Made by a program: the position numbers and the translations under genes | The notes under the pieces: model-generated | The model's database searches: none | Told to the model about the DNA's origin: nothing | The model's input: the letters and a program-made list of their open reading frames with translations, nothing else | Shown here: positions 25,194 to 34,242 of the stretch, in pieces | Numbering within the stretch: position 1 is the stretch's first letter | How the letters are laid out: each line of letters begins with the position of its first letter | DNA from: Mycobacterium heckeshornense | Lineage (GTDB): Bacteria; Actinomycetota; Actinomycetes; Mycobacteriales; Mycobacteriaceae | Length of the DNA stretch: 64,000 nucleotides | NCBI RefSeq assembly: GCF_016592155.1 | Contig: NZ_AP024237.1 | Coordinates: forward strand, 4,278,001-4,342,000 | Direction: 5' to 3'

Positions 25194-25721
25194 CTACAGG
25201 GTCGCGACCAACCGGAATGCGATGTCGGTGGCCGAGCCGTACACGAGGTGTGCGCTGAGGTCCTTCGCCAATGTCTTGAGCTCATAACACCATATCGGTT
25301 CGTACAGCTTCGCCGGCGCCAGGACGGCGTAGGACTGCAGCCAAACACCCGCACCAAAGCCCGGTCCGCGCCAAAGGGGACGCCGACTGACCGATCCACT
25401 AATCAGGCCGAAGAGCGCACCCCATCCCACCCCCGTGGCCCAGTGAACGACATTGTTGACCAGACGCGCTCGCGTCGGCGGCAGGTCGCGGTCGAAGACA
25501 CCCTCAACCAGCCGCTTGCCGACCTGGGCCGGTGCTGGCGCGTCCTCCCAGTTGGCCAGCCCAGCCGATGTTTCCCACGCGACAAACCCGCTGTCGCCGC
25601 CTTGCCGCTTGTAGCGCCGGTACCACAGCAGGTCCATCGCCAGTGTGCCCACGGCACCGGCCAACGCGCCTCGCAATACCGCCCCGAGCGGCGTCAACCG
25701 AACACGGCCTTGCATCGGCAC
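25194..25721 (-). CDS. membrane protein of unknown function, 175 residues
   Basis: Hydrophobic segments occur at residues 12-28 (AVLRGALAGAVGTLAMDLLW), about 88-105 (WATGVGWGALFGLIS) and 118-135 (GAGVWLQSYAVLAPAKLY). The arrangement with glycine-rich helices resembles DUF1440/YagU-like small membrane proteins, but I am not certain of the family. A second possible start is ATG at 25713-25715. It is convergent with the Rv0537c homologue (stops adjacent) and 20 bases upstream of the galE3-type stop on the same strand. It is not in the Mtb order I know. Confidence 0.7.
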   Translation of the reverse strand: MPMQGRVRLTPLGAVLRGALAGAVGTLAMDLLWYRRYKRQGGDSGFVAWETSAGLANWEDAPAPAQVGKRLVEGVFDRDLPPTRARLVNNVVHWATGVGWGALFGLISGSVSRRPLWRGPGFGAGVWLQSYAVLAPAKLYEPIWCYELKTLAKDLSAHLVYGSATDIAFRLVATL

Positions 25722-25741
25722 AGCCTACCGACGCCCGCCAG

Positions 25742-26776
25742 CTAGCCGCGCAGCGGTGCGAACGCGAATTCACGCAGCCCGTCTCGCGGGCCGACCGCCG
25801 CCCGAAATCCCAGCAACTCGGCGGCGCGCGCGGGGTCGGCGACGATGTGCCGCACGTCGCCGCTGCGGTATCGGCCGGTAATGACCGGCGACACGGGGCC
25901 GCCGCGCGCCTCGCACAACGCTGTGGCGACCTCCAGGATCGAAATCGGCTCCCCGGAGCAGACGTTGGCTGCGGTGAAGCCGCCGCGCTCGGCGGCCACC
26001 GCCGCGACATTGGCGGCAGCGACATCGTCGACATGGACGAAGTCGCGCATTTGACCACCGTCTTCGAAAACCGGTGGCGATTGGCCCTTTTCGAGCGCGG
26101 ACCGAAAGATCGCCGCCACGCCAGAATACGGGGTGTCGCGCGGCATGCCGGGACCGTAGACGTTGTGGTAACGCAACGCCATCACCGAGCCGCCCGTCGA
26201 CTCCGCCCAGGCAAGCGCGTAATGCTCCTGGGCGGTCTTGCTGGCCGCATACAAGCTGCGGGGCCGCAATGGCGCATCCTCGTCGACCAGCCGCCACCTC
26301 ACGGCAAGCCCGCACAGCGGGCAGCGGTGCTCGAACACCCCCGCATCGAGATCCCGCCGGCGCCGCGGCGGCGGGTCCACCGACCCGTGTTGCGGGCAGT
26401 CGTAGCGGCCCTGCCCATAGACCACCATCGACGACGCCAGCACCAGGCGCCGCACCCCGGCAGCGAACATCTGGGCCAGCAACACCGCGGTGGCGAAGTC
26501 GTTGTGGCTGCCGTATGCCGGCGCGTCCGCGGCGTCGACACCCGCGCCGACCACCGCGGCCTGATGACACACCACATCGACGCCGGCCAGCAGCGGGGCC
26601 AACGCCTCGGCGTCGCGGATGTCGACGCGCCGACAGCCCGGTGGAACAGCTGCACCGGGCCCGTGCGCGGCGGGCAGCATCGCATCGACGGCGATCACAT
26701 CATGGCCCGCCGCCTGCAGCGCTGCATGCACGCGGGCCCCGATGAAACCGGCGGCGCCGGTCAGCAGCACTCTCAC
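25742..26776 (-). CDS. galE3: NAD-dependent epimerase/dehydratase (GalE3, Rv0536 homologue)
   Basis: Extended SDR of 344 residues (Rv0536: 346). It has the NAD motif [22 protein letters not shown], the catalytic YAASK at 176-180, and [15 protein letters not shown]. Between the catalytic Ser strand and the Tyr helix lies an insertion with Cys127, His130, Cys152 and Cys155 (DCPQHG and HRCPLCG), which looks like a small zinc-binding knob not found in classical UDP-galactose 4-epimerase. The substrate is therefore uncertain. GTG 26774-26776 overlaps the stop of the phosphorylase gene (GTGA). Confidence 0.88.
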   Translation of the reverse strand: MRVLLTGAAGFIGARVHAALQAAGHDVIAVDAMLPAAHGPGAAVPPGCRRVDIRDAEALAPLLAGVDVVCHQAAVVGAGVDAADAPAYGSHNDFATAVLLAQMFAAGVRRLVLASSMVVYGQGRYDCPQHGSVDPPPRRRRDLDAGVFEHRCPLCGLAVRWRLVDEDAPLRPRSLYAASKTAQEHYALAWAESTGGSVMALRYHNVYGPGMPRDTPYSGVAAIFRSALEKGQSPPVFEDGGQMRDFVHVDDVAAANVAAVAAERGGFTAANVCSGEPISILEVATALCEARGGPVSPVITGRYRSGDVRHIVADPARAAELLGFRAAVGPRDGLREFAFAPLRG

Positions 26777-27549
26777 GGCGAGTCGAACGGCAGCTGGGCG
26801 CCGGTGTGCGACAAGCACTGCGTGCAGGTGTGGTCGGCGGCTACCCGGCCGATCGCCTCGTGCACCAGCTTTTTGAACGGCTCGATGTACCTTTCGAATT
26901 CGGCGAACACCTCGTCGGCTTTGACGCCGGTGCCGACATCGATACCGGCGTCCAAGTCGGTCACCAAAGCAATGGCCGCATAACACATTTCGAGTTCGCG
27001 AGCCAGCACCGCCTCGGGATAACCGGTCATGTTGATCAGCGTGCAGCCTGCCGCGGCATACCATTGGCTTTCCGCGCGGGTGGAAAACCGCGGGCCTTGG
27101 ACTACCACCATGGTGCCGCCGTCGACCACCCCGGGGATGCTGGTGACGGCGGCCCGCAAAGTGGGGCAGTACGGGTCGGCGAAGCTGGCGTGCACACCGC
27201 CGGACTCGAAGTACGTGTCGGCGCGCCCGTGGGTACGGTCGAGCAGCTGGTCGGGCACCACCACCGTGCCCGGCCCGAGCTTAGCGGTCAGGCTGCCGAC
27301 CGCGCACGGCGCAAACACCCGTCGTACCCCCAGCGCGCGCAGCGCCCACATGTTGGCCCGATACGGCACGGTGTGTGCCGAGTATTCGTGGCGTGCGCCG
27401 TGCCGCGGCAGAAAGGCGACGTCGTGCTGGCCGACGGTGCCCACGGTGACCGGAGCGCTGGGCGCGCCGTACGGGGTGTCCAGGTTGATGGTGCGCGCGT
27501 CGGCTCCGAAGAAGGTGTAGAAGCCGCTGCCGCCGATCACTGCCAGCAT
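26773..27549 (-). CDS. mtnP: S-methyl-5'-thioadenosine phosphorylase (Rv0535 homologue)
   Basis: Trimeric purine nucleoside phosphorylase fold, 258 residues. It cleaves 5'-methylthioadenosine with phosphate, the first step of methionine salvage after polyamine or quorum-type SAM reactions. Motifs: [44 protein letters not shown], and [15 protein letters not shown] with the following TDLDAG aspartates that select adenine. Mtb Rv0535 was annotated pnp but acts on MTA. ATG 27547-27549 is the start. It is divergent from menA with 30 bases between the starts, so the promoters overlap. Confidence 0.92.
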   Translation of the reverse strand: MLAVIGGSGFYTFFGADARTINLDTPYGAPSAPVTVGTVGQHDVAFLPRHGARHEYSAHTVPYRANMWALRALGVRRVFAPCAVGSLTAKLGPGTVVVPDQLLDRTHGRADTYFESGGVHASFADPYCPTLRAAVTSIPGVVDGGTMVVVQGPRFSTRAESQWYAAAGCTLINMTGYPEAVLARELEMCYAAIALVTDLDAGIDVGTGVKADEVFAEFERYIEPFKKLVHEAIGRVAADHTCTQCLSHTGAQLPFDSP

Positions 27550-27579
27550 CCGCTCATTGTGCCGTGGAAGGATCGGGCC

Positions 27580-28452
27580 GTGGCCACCGTCAGGCAATGG
27601 GTCGCGGGTGCGCGGCCGCGCACGTTGCCCAACGCCGTCGCGCCGGTGGTCGCCGGCACTGGCGCTGCGGCCTGGCTGCACGCGGTCGTGTGGTGGAAGG
27701 CGCTGCTGGCGTTGGCCGTCGCGGTGGCGATGGTCGTCGGCGTCAACTTCGCCAACGACTACTCCGACGGCATTCGCGGCACCGACGACGAGCGGGCCGG
27801 CCCGGTTCGGCTGGTGGGCTCACGGTTGGCGGCGCCGCGCTCGGTGTTGGCGGTGGCCGTAATGAGTTTGAGCGTCGGCGCGGCGGCCGGCCTGGTGCTC
27901 GCACTGACCAGCGCGCCATGGTTGATTGTCGTGGGTGCGTTGTGCATCGCCGGCGCGTGGCTGTACACCGGGGGTTCAAAACCTTACGGCTACGCGGGGT
28001 TTGGCGAGGCTGCGGTGTTCGTGTTCTTTGGTCTGGTCGCCGTGCTGGGCACCCAGTACACCCAGGCGTTGCGCATCGACTGGGTAGGCGCGGTGCTGGC
28101 GGTCACCGCGGGTGCGTTCTCGTCGGCGGTGTTGGTGGCCAACAACCTGCGCGACATCCCCACCGACGCGCGGTCGGGCAAGCACACGCTCGCGGTGCGC
28201 CTCGGCGATGCCCGAACGCGGGTGCTGTACCAGGGGTTGCTGGCGGGCGCCGGCGGGTTGACGGTGGTGTTGATGCTTGCGACGCCCTGGTGTGCTGCAG
28301 GATTCGCCGCCGTGCCGCCCGCGGTGCGGGCGCTGCGGCCGGTGCGCGGCGGGCGCAGCGGGCATGAGCTGATCGCGGTGCTGCGCGACACCGGCCTGGC
28401 GATGCTGGTGTGGTCGATCGCCGTGGCGTTGGCATTGCGGTTAGCCGGCTGA
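27580..28452 (+). CDS. menA: 1,4-dihydroxy-2-naphthoate polyprenyltransferase MenA
   Basis: UbiA-family membrane prenyltransferase of 290 residues (Rv0534c: 292) that attaches the polyprenyl chain to DHNA, giving demethylmenaquinone. The first allylic-diphosphate/Mg motif is [17 protein letters not shown]; the second is [23 protein letters not shown]. About eight to nine helices are predicted. A GGAAGG (27567-27572) precedes GTG 27580. Its last 12 bases overlap the convergent SnoaL-like gene. It is the final men gene in this window; the methyltransferase menG lies outside. Confidence 0.95.
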   Translation: MATVRQWVAGARPRTLPNAVAPVVAGTGAAAWLHAVVWWKALLALAVAVAMVVGVNFANDYSDGIRGTDDERAGPVRLVGSRLAAPRSVLAVAVMSLSVGAAAGLVLALTSAPWLIVVGALCIAGAWLYTGGSKPYGYAGFGEAAVFVFFGLVAVLGTQYTQALRIDWVGAVLAVTAGAFSSAVLVANNLRDIPTDARSGKHTLAVRLGDARTRVLYQGLLAGAGGLTVVLMLATPWCAAGFAAVPPAVRALRPVRGGRSGHELIAVLRDTGLAMLVWSIAVALALRLAG

Positions 28453-28785
28453 GGTGCCGGTCCAGTACTCGACGAATCGCCCGTCGGCCACGCGCAGGAT
28501 GTCGTTGCCGGAGAATGGCGTGACGGTGCCGCCGCTGGTGCCGCGACCGCTCCACCGTGCCGCCACCAGTTCGCCGTCGACCAGCGGCCCGACCTCGATG
28601 TCGAAGGTCAGCTCATCGAACACGGTGCGGGTTTCGTCGATGATCGACTGCAGTTCGGCCGGACCATGCACCTCGCGATTCGGCCAGTGCCCGACGAAGT
28701 TGTCAGCGACAATTTCGCCGGCAACCGGCTTGCCGGACCACAGCTCGTAGATCCATCGGCGATACAGGTCACGTGCGTCGCTCAC
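28441..28785 (-). CDS. SnoaL-like (NTF2-fold) protein
   Basis: A 114-residue cone-shaped NTF2-like protein of the SnoaL/ester cyclase group: [35 protein letters not shown], and the strands [15 protein letters not shown] and [11 protein letters not shown]. Members bind small hydrophobic ligands or act as cyclases or isomerases; no catalytic residue set decides here. GTG 28785 fits a leaderless start because TATCTT (28793-28798 on the minus strand) ends seven bases upstream; a TTG at 28794 is an alternative. In Mtb fabH (Rv0533c) lies beside menA; here this gene is found instead. Confidence 0.8.
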   Translation of the reverse strand: MSDARDLYRRWIYELWSGKPVAGEIVADNFVGHWPNREVHGPAELQSIIDETRTVFDELTFDIEVGPLVDGELVAARWSGRGTSGGTVTPFSGNDILRVADGRFVEYWTGTSAG

Positions 28786-28942
28786 GGCAGCCAAGATAGC
28801 GAGGGATCGTGGGCGTGGTTGATGTCGAGACTGCGCTCACAGCATCGAGGCTGCGCTGGCCGCGCGGTTCACGCGGCGGGTAGTCGCCATAGTCACAGAG
28901 TCGACGGAACTCGACCGCGTCAAGCGGCCGTTGACGGCCCCG

Positions 28943-29251
28943 TCATTCCGGTGGCACGTCGCCGCGCAGCCGGGCCCGCAGTTGTTCGCGGTCTTTCCGC
29001 CGACGCTCGCCGACCGTCGCCAACCCGGCGGTGGCGCGGCGGCGCAGCGGACCGAAAATCCAGATACCCAAAGGCATTCCGAGAACCAGGGCGAACAAGA
29101 CCGCGACGACAAGCGGGAATTCCTGCACTCCGACCAGCCGCGCCGCGCAAACGATCAGCACGCTGAGCGCGACGACTAACGCCATCCGGGCCGCCGCGTA
29201 GAGTAGCACATCAACGACCACACGGCGGGTCGAGGTGGGTCCGTCTACCAC
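28943..29251 (-). CDS. DUF4229 membrane protein (Rv0531 homologue)
   Basis: A 102-residue protein with two transmembrane helices (VVVDVLLYAAARMALVVALS and FPLVVAVLFALVLGMPLGIW) and a basic cytoplasmic tail (RRRKDREQLRARLRG), the DUF4229 pattern. Function unknown. A TAGGCT -10-like element ends six bases before GTG 29251, so it is probably leaderless. It is divergent from the 53-residue membrane protein gene at 29297. Rv0531 is 105 residues. Confidence 0.87.
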   Translation of the reverse strand: MVDGPTSTRRVVVDVLLYAAARMALVVALSVLIVCAARLVGVQEFPLVVAVLFALVLGMPLGIWIFGPLRRRATAGLATVGERRRKDREQLRARLRGDVPPE

Positions 29252-29272
29252 GATCCGAGCCTACGGCGCAGG

Positions 29273-29278
29273 TATATT
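29273..29278 (+). promoter_or_regulatory. -10 element of the 29297 small gene
   Basis: TATATT in an otherwise G+C-rich region, about 12 bases before an AAGGAGG that serves ATG 29297. The transcript leader would be very short. Confidence 0.45.
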
Positions 29279-29296
29279 CGGACCAAGGAGGTGCTG

Positions 29297-29458
29297 ATGC
29301 TCTACCTGCTCCTCGTCTTGGTCCTGGGGACGCTGATTTACCTCGGCTGGCGCGCCGCCCGGTCGCAGGCCAACCGGCCGAAGACGCGCGTCATCGGACC
29401 CGACGACGATCCAGAGTTCCTGTGGCGGTTGAGCCACGGCGACAACAACCCGCGGTGA
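29297..29458 (+). CDS. 53-residue membrane protein (Rv0530A homologue)
   Basis: Small protein with one N-terminal transmembrane helix (MLYLLLVLVLGTLIYLGWRA) and a short cytoplasmic tail with DDDPEFLWRLSHGDN. An ideal AAGGAGG at 29285-29291 is spaced five bases from ATG 29297; the GTG at 29291 is inside the SD. Mtb carries Rv0530A, also about 54 residues, at this position. It ends 19 bases from the convergent Rv0530 homologue. Confidence 0.8.
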   Translation: MLYLLLVLVLGTLIYLGWRAARSQANRPKTRVIGPDDDPEFLWRLSHGDNNPR

Positions 29459-29477
29459 CGAGCGCCGCCGGCGTCGG

Positions 29478-30770
29478 CTAGATGAAGTGCGCAGCGGGCC
29501 GCCGCTGGTCACTGGGGAACCCGTCGGCGACAATCGCGGCCAGTTCGATTAGTGCCTCGCGGGTTTCCCGCTTCAACCGCTCCAGGCTGATCTCGGCGCC
29601 CTCCTCGAGATGGGGGTCGAACGGTATCAACCGCACCGCGCGGCACCGCCGCGAGAAATGATCGACCACCTTCTGCATGTCGACCTTGCCCGAGCGCGGC
29701 CGCACCGCGTTGATCACCGCGATCGACCCGCGCACCAGGTTCTCGTGGCCGTGGGCGTCCAACCAGTCCAGCGTCGCGGAGGCGCTTCGCGCCCCGTCGA
29801 TCGATCCGGAGCTGACCACGATCAACGTGTCGGCCTTGGCCAGCACCCCCGACATCGCCGAGTGCAGAAGCCCGGTGCCGCAGTCGGTGAGCACGATGCC
29901 GTAAAAGCGCTCGAGTATTTCCAGGGTGCGGGCATAGTCCTCGGCGCTGAACGCTTCCGAGACCGCCGGATCGGTTTCTGACGCCAGCACTTCCAGCCGG
30001 CTGGGGCCTTGATTGGTGTAGCTGCGCACGTCGCTGTAGCGCTCGATGCCCCGGGCGTCACGCAGCAAATGCCGCACCGTGGCCGGTGTTTCCAACGGCA
30101 CTTTCTGGCTCAGCGTGCCGCGGTCGGGGTTGGCGTCGACGGCCACCACGCGGTCGCCACGAATCGAGGCGAACGTCGCGCCCAGGCAGGCGGTGATGGT
30201 GGTCTTTCCCACCCCGCCCTTCAGCGACACCACCGCGATCCGATAGCAACCGCGCAAGGGCCTGTTGGCCTGGACCACGAGGTCGTTGTAGCGGGTCACC
30301 CGCGGGCTTTCCCCGACGTTGATCAAGTGCCCCGACAGGATGTAGAGCCACCGCCGCCAACCCTCCGAGGGCGGCGGCTTGACCTGCCGCAACAGGGTGC
30401 TGGTGGACAGCTCCGGATAGGGGGACGGGGGTGTGGACGCCGGGCGGTACTGGGTATCGATCGACGTCGACGGGTCGGGTGCGCCGCCGTAATAGCCGTA
30501 GGCGGTCGGCTCCGGCGGATGCGGAATACCCGTGGCCGGGGTGGCGGCCGCCCAGGCCCGTGGCTCGGCGACCGTTTGCGGAGGTGGTACGCCGCGCGTC
30601 TGCGCCTCGCTGAACCGGCGCTGGGTGCGGAATCCGGCAAAGGCCTTCGTCTCCGCGTCGCTGGTCCCCTGGTCCGGCTGGCCCGGATGCCGCTGTGGTG
30701 GCAGCTGCGTCGTCGGCTGATCTTCGCGGCGACCGGAGGACCCAGCGTCCTGCGGTGGATGGTCAGACAC
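29478..30770 (-). CDS. MinD/ParA-like P-loop ATPase (Rv0530 homologue)
   Basis: A 430-residue protein with a disordered, proline- and glutamine-rich N-terminal 150 residues and a C-terminal MinD-type ATPase. The deviant Walker A is VSLKGGVGKTTITACLGATF; the switch region VDANPDRGTLSQKVP and the Walker B-like strand GIVLTDCGTGLLHSAM follow. This build is shared with EspI and related proteins of type VII secretion loci, although no ESX genes are near. GTG 30770 has the SD GAGGGGAAAG. It lies upstream of the cytochrome c operon end, on the same strand, 81 bases apart. Rv0530 is 405 residues. Confidence 0.88.
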   Translation of the reverse strand: MSDHPPQDAGSSGRREDQPTTQLPPQRHPGQPDQGTSDAETKAFAGFRTQRRFSEAQTRGVPPPQTVAEPRAWAAATPATGIPHPPEPTAYGYYGGAPDPSTSIDTQYRPASTPPSPYPELSTSTLLRQVKPPPSEGWRRWLYILSGHLINVGESPRVTRYNDLVVQANRPLRGCYRIAVVSLKGGVGKTTITACLGATFASIRGDRVVAVDANPDRGTLSQKVPLETPATVRHLLRDARGIERYSDVRSYTNQGPSRLEVLASETDPAVSEAFSAEDYARTLEILERFYGIVLTDCGTGLLHSAMSGVLAKADTLIVVSSGSIDGARSASATLDWLDAHGHENLVRGSIAVINAVRPRSGKVDMQKVVDHFSRRCRAVRLIPFDPHLEEGAEISLERLKRETREALIELAAIVADGFPSDQRRPAAHFI

Positions 30771-30851
30771 GTGACTTTCCCCTCGTTGCAGTGCTCGGGT
30801 CGCCTGTGACGAACATATCGCAGCGCCCGGTTGATGCCCCCCGACGTGTGG

Positions 30852-31823
30852 TCAGCCCACACCTGCGTACGAGTGCAAACCTACCGTGACCAGGTTAACG
30901 AAGAAGAGGTTGAACACCATGGCCACGAACCCGACGGCGTTGATCCACGCCGCCTTCCGGTCACGCCATCCGGCCGTCGACCTGGCGTGCAGGTAGGCCG
31001 CGTAGACCATCCACGCGACAAACGACACCGTCTCCTTGGGGTCCCAGCCCCAGTAGCGGCCCCATGCTTGCTCGGCCCAGATCGCGCCGAAGATCACGCC
31101 GAAGCCAAACACGGGGAAGGCGAAGATCGTGGTGCGGTAGGCGATGCGGTCCAGGATTTGTGCGTCGGGTAACCGCCGCACGATGCGTGCCAACATGCCC
31201 GGGGCATTGGCGTCGCTGAGCCGCGACGTCTTGAGCAGGAACAGAATGCTGGCCACGCCGGCGACCAGGAAAACCCCGGAGCCGAGGCTGACCACCGACA
31301 CATGGATCGGCAGCCAGTAGGACTGCAGCGCCGGCATCACCGGAGCGGCGTTGGCATAAAGCCAGCGCCCGGACACGGTGAGCAGGATCAGCACCGGCAC
31401 CAGCAAGAACACCCACAGCGGGCGATGCGCCGAGCGGCGCAACACTACAGCGCCCGCGGCCAGCGCGCACAGACAGGTCAGGTTGATGAACTCGTACATG
31501 TTGCCCCAGGGCGCCCGCAGCGTCGCCAACCCGCGCAGCACGATGCAGGCCAGCAACAGCGCGATGCCGACGTAGGCGACCGCCAGACCGCCCCGCCCGA
31601 TGCGTTCGTCGACGGGGCGACGCGGCGCCGCGTCGATAACGCCGGGGGCGGCGCTGTCACCGGTCACCGCGCCGGCCGTTACCAGCTGCCCGGCGGTGCG
31701 GGTGCGGGTGTAGGCGAGTTCGACCGCCAGCAGCAGCAGCGCCACCACCAGCGCGACCACCGCCGAGGTGAATGCCCAGTCGGAGTAGCGGGCCAGTTCC
31801 ACGTCGACATGCAGGGTGTTCAT
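30852..31823 (-). CDS. ccsA: cytochrome c biogenesis protein CcsA (ResC type)
   Basis: Heme-handling membrane protein of System II cytochrome c maturation, 323 residues (Rv0529: 324). It has about eight helices and the tryptophan-rich WWD motif at residues 249-265 (WAEQAWGRYWGWDPKET) that presents heme on the outer side. Conserved histidines lie in LPIHVSVVS (174) and LHARSTAG (279). Together with ResB it moves heme and ligates it to apocytochrome c. The ATG at 31823 overlaps the resB stop as ATGA (31820-31823). Confidence 0.95.
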   Translation of the reverse strand: MNTLHVDVELARYSDWAFTSAVVALVVALLLLAVELAYTRTRTAGQLVTAGAVTGDSAAPGVIDAAPRRPVDERIGRGGLAVAYVGIALLLACIVLRGLATLRAPWGNMYEFINLTCLCALAAGAVVLRRSAHRPLWVFLLVPVLILLTVSGRWLYANAAPVMPALQSYWLPIHVSVVSLGSGVFLVAGVASILFLLKTSRLSDANAPGMLARIVRRLPDAQILDRIAYRTTIFAFPVFGFGVIFGAIWAEQAWGRYWGWDPKETVSFVAWMVYAAYLHARSTAGWRDRKAAWINAVGFVAMVFNLFFVNLVTVGLHSYAGVG

Positions 31824-33463
31824 CTGGAGCCCCTTTCGGAGGCGCCGACCGGCTCATGGGCCGGGTGATTGCCGAATCCGGCCAGCAGCCGGGAGGTCAA
31901 CCGCTCGAATTCGTCACCCCATCCGGCGTTGTCGGTGCGGGCCAAACCGCCGACCTCGACGTTGACGGTACCGGGGCCCGCGGGGGTGACCCGGATCCAT
32001 ACCCGGCGCCGGCGCACCAGCAGCGACACCAGCAGCCCGGCCATCATCGCGGCGGCGAACACCAGCACCCAGACCTGCCCCGGGTCGTGGGAGACCTGCA
32101 GGTTGACGAACGGCACCGCGCCGTCGAAGCGGACGACGGTGCCGTGGTCGATGTCGACTTGCTGGCCGGCGAGCAGGTTCACCCGTTTCACCTTGGTGAG
32201 CCGGTGCTGGTCGATGAGCCGGGGATCCAGGCTGTACAGCGACTGCGGCCGGCCGGTGTCGAGGCCGGTGTCGCCGCGATAGATGTCGACGGCCACAGCG
32301 GGCGCGATGAGCGCCGGAAAGCTCGACGACAACAGGGTGCCGTCGAGCTGTGCGGTGGGCGCCAGCAGCCCCTGGATCGCGATCTGATGGGTGCGGCGCT
32401 CGCCGGGGTCGGGGTAGGAGCCGGCCGGCGGGTCAATGCGGGCCACGCCCGACGACAGCAGCGTCGCCGGGTTGTCCGGCCGCCACTGCACGGTCGAGGT
32501 GCGGGTCTGACCGTCCGGGAACGTCACGGTGAAGGTGGGCGCATAGCCGTGGCCTTGCAGGTACAGCCGGTCGCCGCCCAACCGCAGCGGGTGGTTGACC
32601 CGCAGCCGGTAGGGCCGCCAACTATTTGTGGTCAGGTCGCGGCCGGTTTGGTAGTCGATGTCGGCCGCGAACGAGGTCGCCTGTCCCGACGGCAGGTAGT
32701 GGGCGTGAAAATCGTTGACGCGGACGCAGATCGGACGCAGTGAGGTGCCGTCGACGCGGTTGCCGGCGCGGAAGGTGTCGAACGCCGCCGGGGATGCCGA
32801 GCAAAAGCCCGGGCCGCCGTCGGCGATGACAATCACGTTGCCCTCGTAGCCGAACAGCTTGCCGACGGCCACCGCGACCAGCAGGCCCAGCAGCGCGAAG
32901 TGGAATACGATGTTGCCGAATTCGCGCAGATAGCCCTTCTCCGCGGAAACCTCTGCGGCCCTTCCTGATTGGCGGATGACCTTGCGCCAGCCGGGCAGCC
33001 GGGCGGCCATCGCCTCGGCCACGTCGTCGGGTTCGGCAGTGAGGGTGGCGGCGGCGTGCTTGGGCAGCCGGGCCAGGTTGCGGGGTGCGGGCACCGGGGT
33101 GGCCCGCAAGCTGCGGAGGTGCTCGATGGTCCGTGGCGTCAGGCAGCCCACCAGTGACACGAACAACAGCACGTAGATGGCGGTGAACCAGAAGCTGCCG
33201 AAGACGTCGAACATCTGCAGTCGATCCAGCCACGGCCCCAGCAGCGGATGCGCGGCCAGATACTCGGCGACCTTGCCGGCGTTGAGCTTTCGCTGCGGCA
33301 ACAGCGCACCGGGGATCGCGCCCAGGGCCAGCAGGCACAGCAGCACCAGCGCGGTGCCCATCGACGTCAGCGCGCGCCAGCTGTTGCGCGCCTGTGCGAG
33401 CAGACGCAAAATCGCCTCAAAACCCAGGGTTTTGGGCGATTTTGCGTCTGCTCGCGGGGCCAC
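31820..33463 (-). CDS. resB: cytochrome c biogenesis protein ResB (CcsB)
   Basis: Partner of CcsA, 547 residues (Rv0528: 529). Three helices near the N-terminus (SMGTALVLLCLLALGAIPGA and the TAIYVLLFVSLVGCL region), a fourth at about 200-220, a large extracytoplasmic domain, and a last helix (WVLVFAAAMMAGLLVSLLVR). The GTG start 33461-33463 overlaps the ccdA stop (TAGTG). The first 20 residues, RADAKSPKTLGFEAILRLLA, are encoded by a 60-base palindrome that also occurs elsewhere, so the native N-terminus may have been replaced by an inserted element. Confidence 0.93.
   Translation of the reverse strand: MAPRADAKSPKTLGFEAILRLLAQARNSWRALTSMGTALVLLCLLALGAIPGALLPQRKLNAGKVAEYLAAHPLLGPWLDRLQMFDVFGSFWFTAIYVLLFVSLVGCLTPRTIEHLRSLRATPVPAPRNLARLPKHAAATLTAEPDDVAEAMAARLPGWRKVIRQSGRAAEVSAEKGYLREFGNIVFHFALLGLLVAVAVGKLFGYEGNVIVIADGGPGFCSASPAAFDTFRAGNRVDGTSLRPICVRVNDFHAHYLPSGQATSFAADIDYQTGRDLTTNSWRPYRLRVNHPLRLGGDRLYLQGHGYAPTFTVTFPDGQTRTSTVQWRPDNPATLLSSGVARIDPPAGSYPDPGERRTHQIAIQGLLAPTAQLDGTLLSSSFPALIAPAVAVDIYRGDTGLDTGRPQSLYSLDPRLIDQHRLTKVKRVNLLAGQQVDIDHGTVVRFDGAVPFVNLQVSHDPGQVWVLVFAAAMMAGLLVSLLVRRRRVWIRVTPAGPGTVNVEVGGLARTDNAGWGDEFERLTSRLLAGFGNHPAHEPVGASERGSR
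33396..33455. repeat. long palindromic element at the 5' end of resB
   Basis: Perfect 21-base arms (33396-33416 GCGAGCAGACGCAAAATCGC plus C, and 33435-33455) enclose a second hairpin with arms AAAACCC/GGGTTTT. A related palindrome occurs at 54961-55020. In the RNA it would form a very stable stem over the resB translation start. Confidence 0.9.
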
Positions 33464-34242
33464 TAGACCGGCAACCTCACTTCGGAGACCAACGCGTCGC
33501 GCAACCACGCGACGAACTCGTTCCATACGCCGGTGACCAGCGCGGCGCCGACCGCGATCAGCAGCACGCCACCGAAAACCTGGATGGCCCGTGTGTGCCG
33601 GCGCAGCCAGCCCAGACCGGCTACGGCTGCCGCTGACCCGAACGCCAGCAACACGAACGGCACGCCGAGTCCCAGGCAGTAGGCGACGATGAGCACGATG
33701 CCGCGAATCACGTTGGCGCCCTGGGTGGCCGACGCGACCGCGATCACCCCGGTCAGCGTCGGGCCGAGGCACGGGGTCCAGCCCAGTGCGAACACCGCGC
33801 CCAGCAGCGGTGCGCCCGCCACGGTGGGCAGCTGGCGCGGCGCAAGCCGGGCTTGGCGCTGCAGCGCCGGGATCAAGCCGACGAACACCAGCCCCATCAC
33901 GATGGTGAGTACTCCCCCGGCCCGCTGGAGCACGAGCTGGTTGCTGATCAGCGCGGTGGTCATGCCCAGCACGGCGACGGTGCCGAGCACAAACACCGCG
34001 GTGAACCCGGCGACAAACAACGCGGCCGAACCGGCCACCCGCCACCGCGCGGCGGCCGGAGCCTTCGCCGCGCCGGGTGCCGGTTGCTCGCTGACGCCGA
34101 CCACGGCGGCCAGATACGACAGGTACCCGGGCACCAGCGGCACCACGCACGGCGACGCGAAGGACACCAACCCGGCCAGCATGCATACCGCCAAAGCCGG
34201 CACCAGTGGCCCGGCGGCGGCGAGGTGAGCGAGCCCGGTCAT
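33463..34242 (-). CDS. ccdA: thiol-disulfide transmembrane protein CcdA
   Basis: Six-helix DsbD/CcdA-type protein of 259 residues, identical in length to Rv0527. The redox cysteines sit in SFASPCVVPLVPGYLSYLA (helix 1) and LGWTPCLGPTLTGVI (helix 4), each flanked by prolines. It carries electrons across the membrane to the outer TlpA-like thioredoxin, which keeps the CXXCH motif of apocytochrome c reduced. ATG 34242 overlaps the stop of the thioredoxin gene (ATGA). Confidence 0.95.
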   Translation of the reverse strand: MTGLAHLAAAGPLVPALAVCMLAGLVSFASPCVVPLVPGYLSYLAAVVGVSEQPAPGAAKAPAAARWRVAGSAALFVAGFTAVFVLGTVAVLGMTTALISNQLVLQRAGGVLTIVMGLVFVGLIPALQRQARLAPRQLPTVAGAPLLGAVFALGWTPCLGPTLTGVIAVASATQGANVIRGIVLIVAYCLGLGVPFVLLAFGSAAAVAGLGWLRRHTRAIQVFGGVLLIAVGAALVTGVWNEFVAWLRDALVSEVRLPV

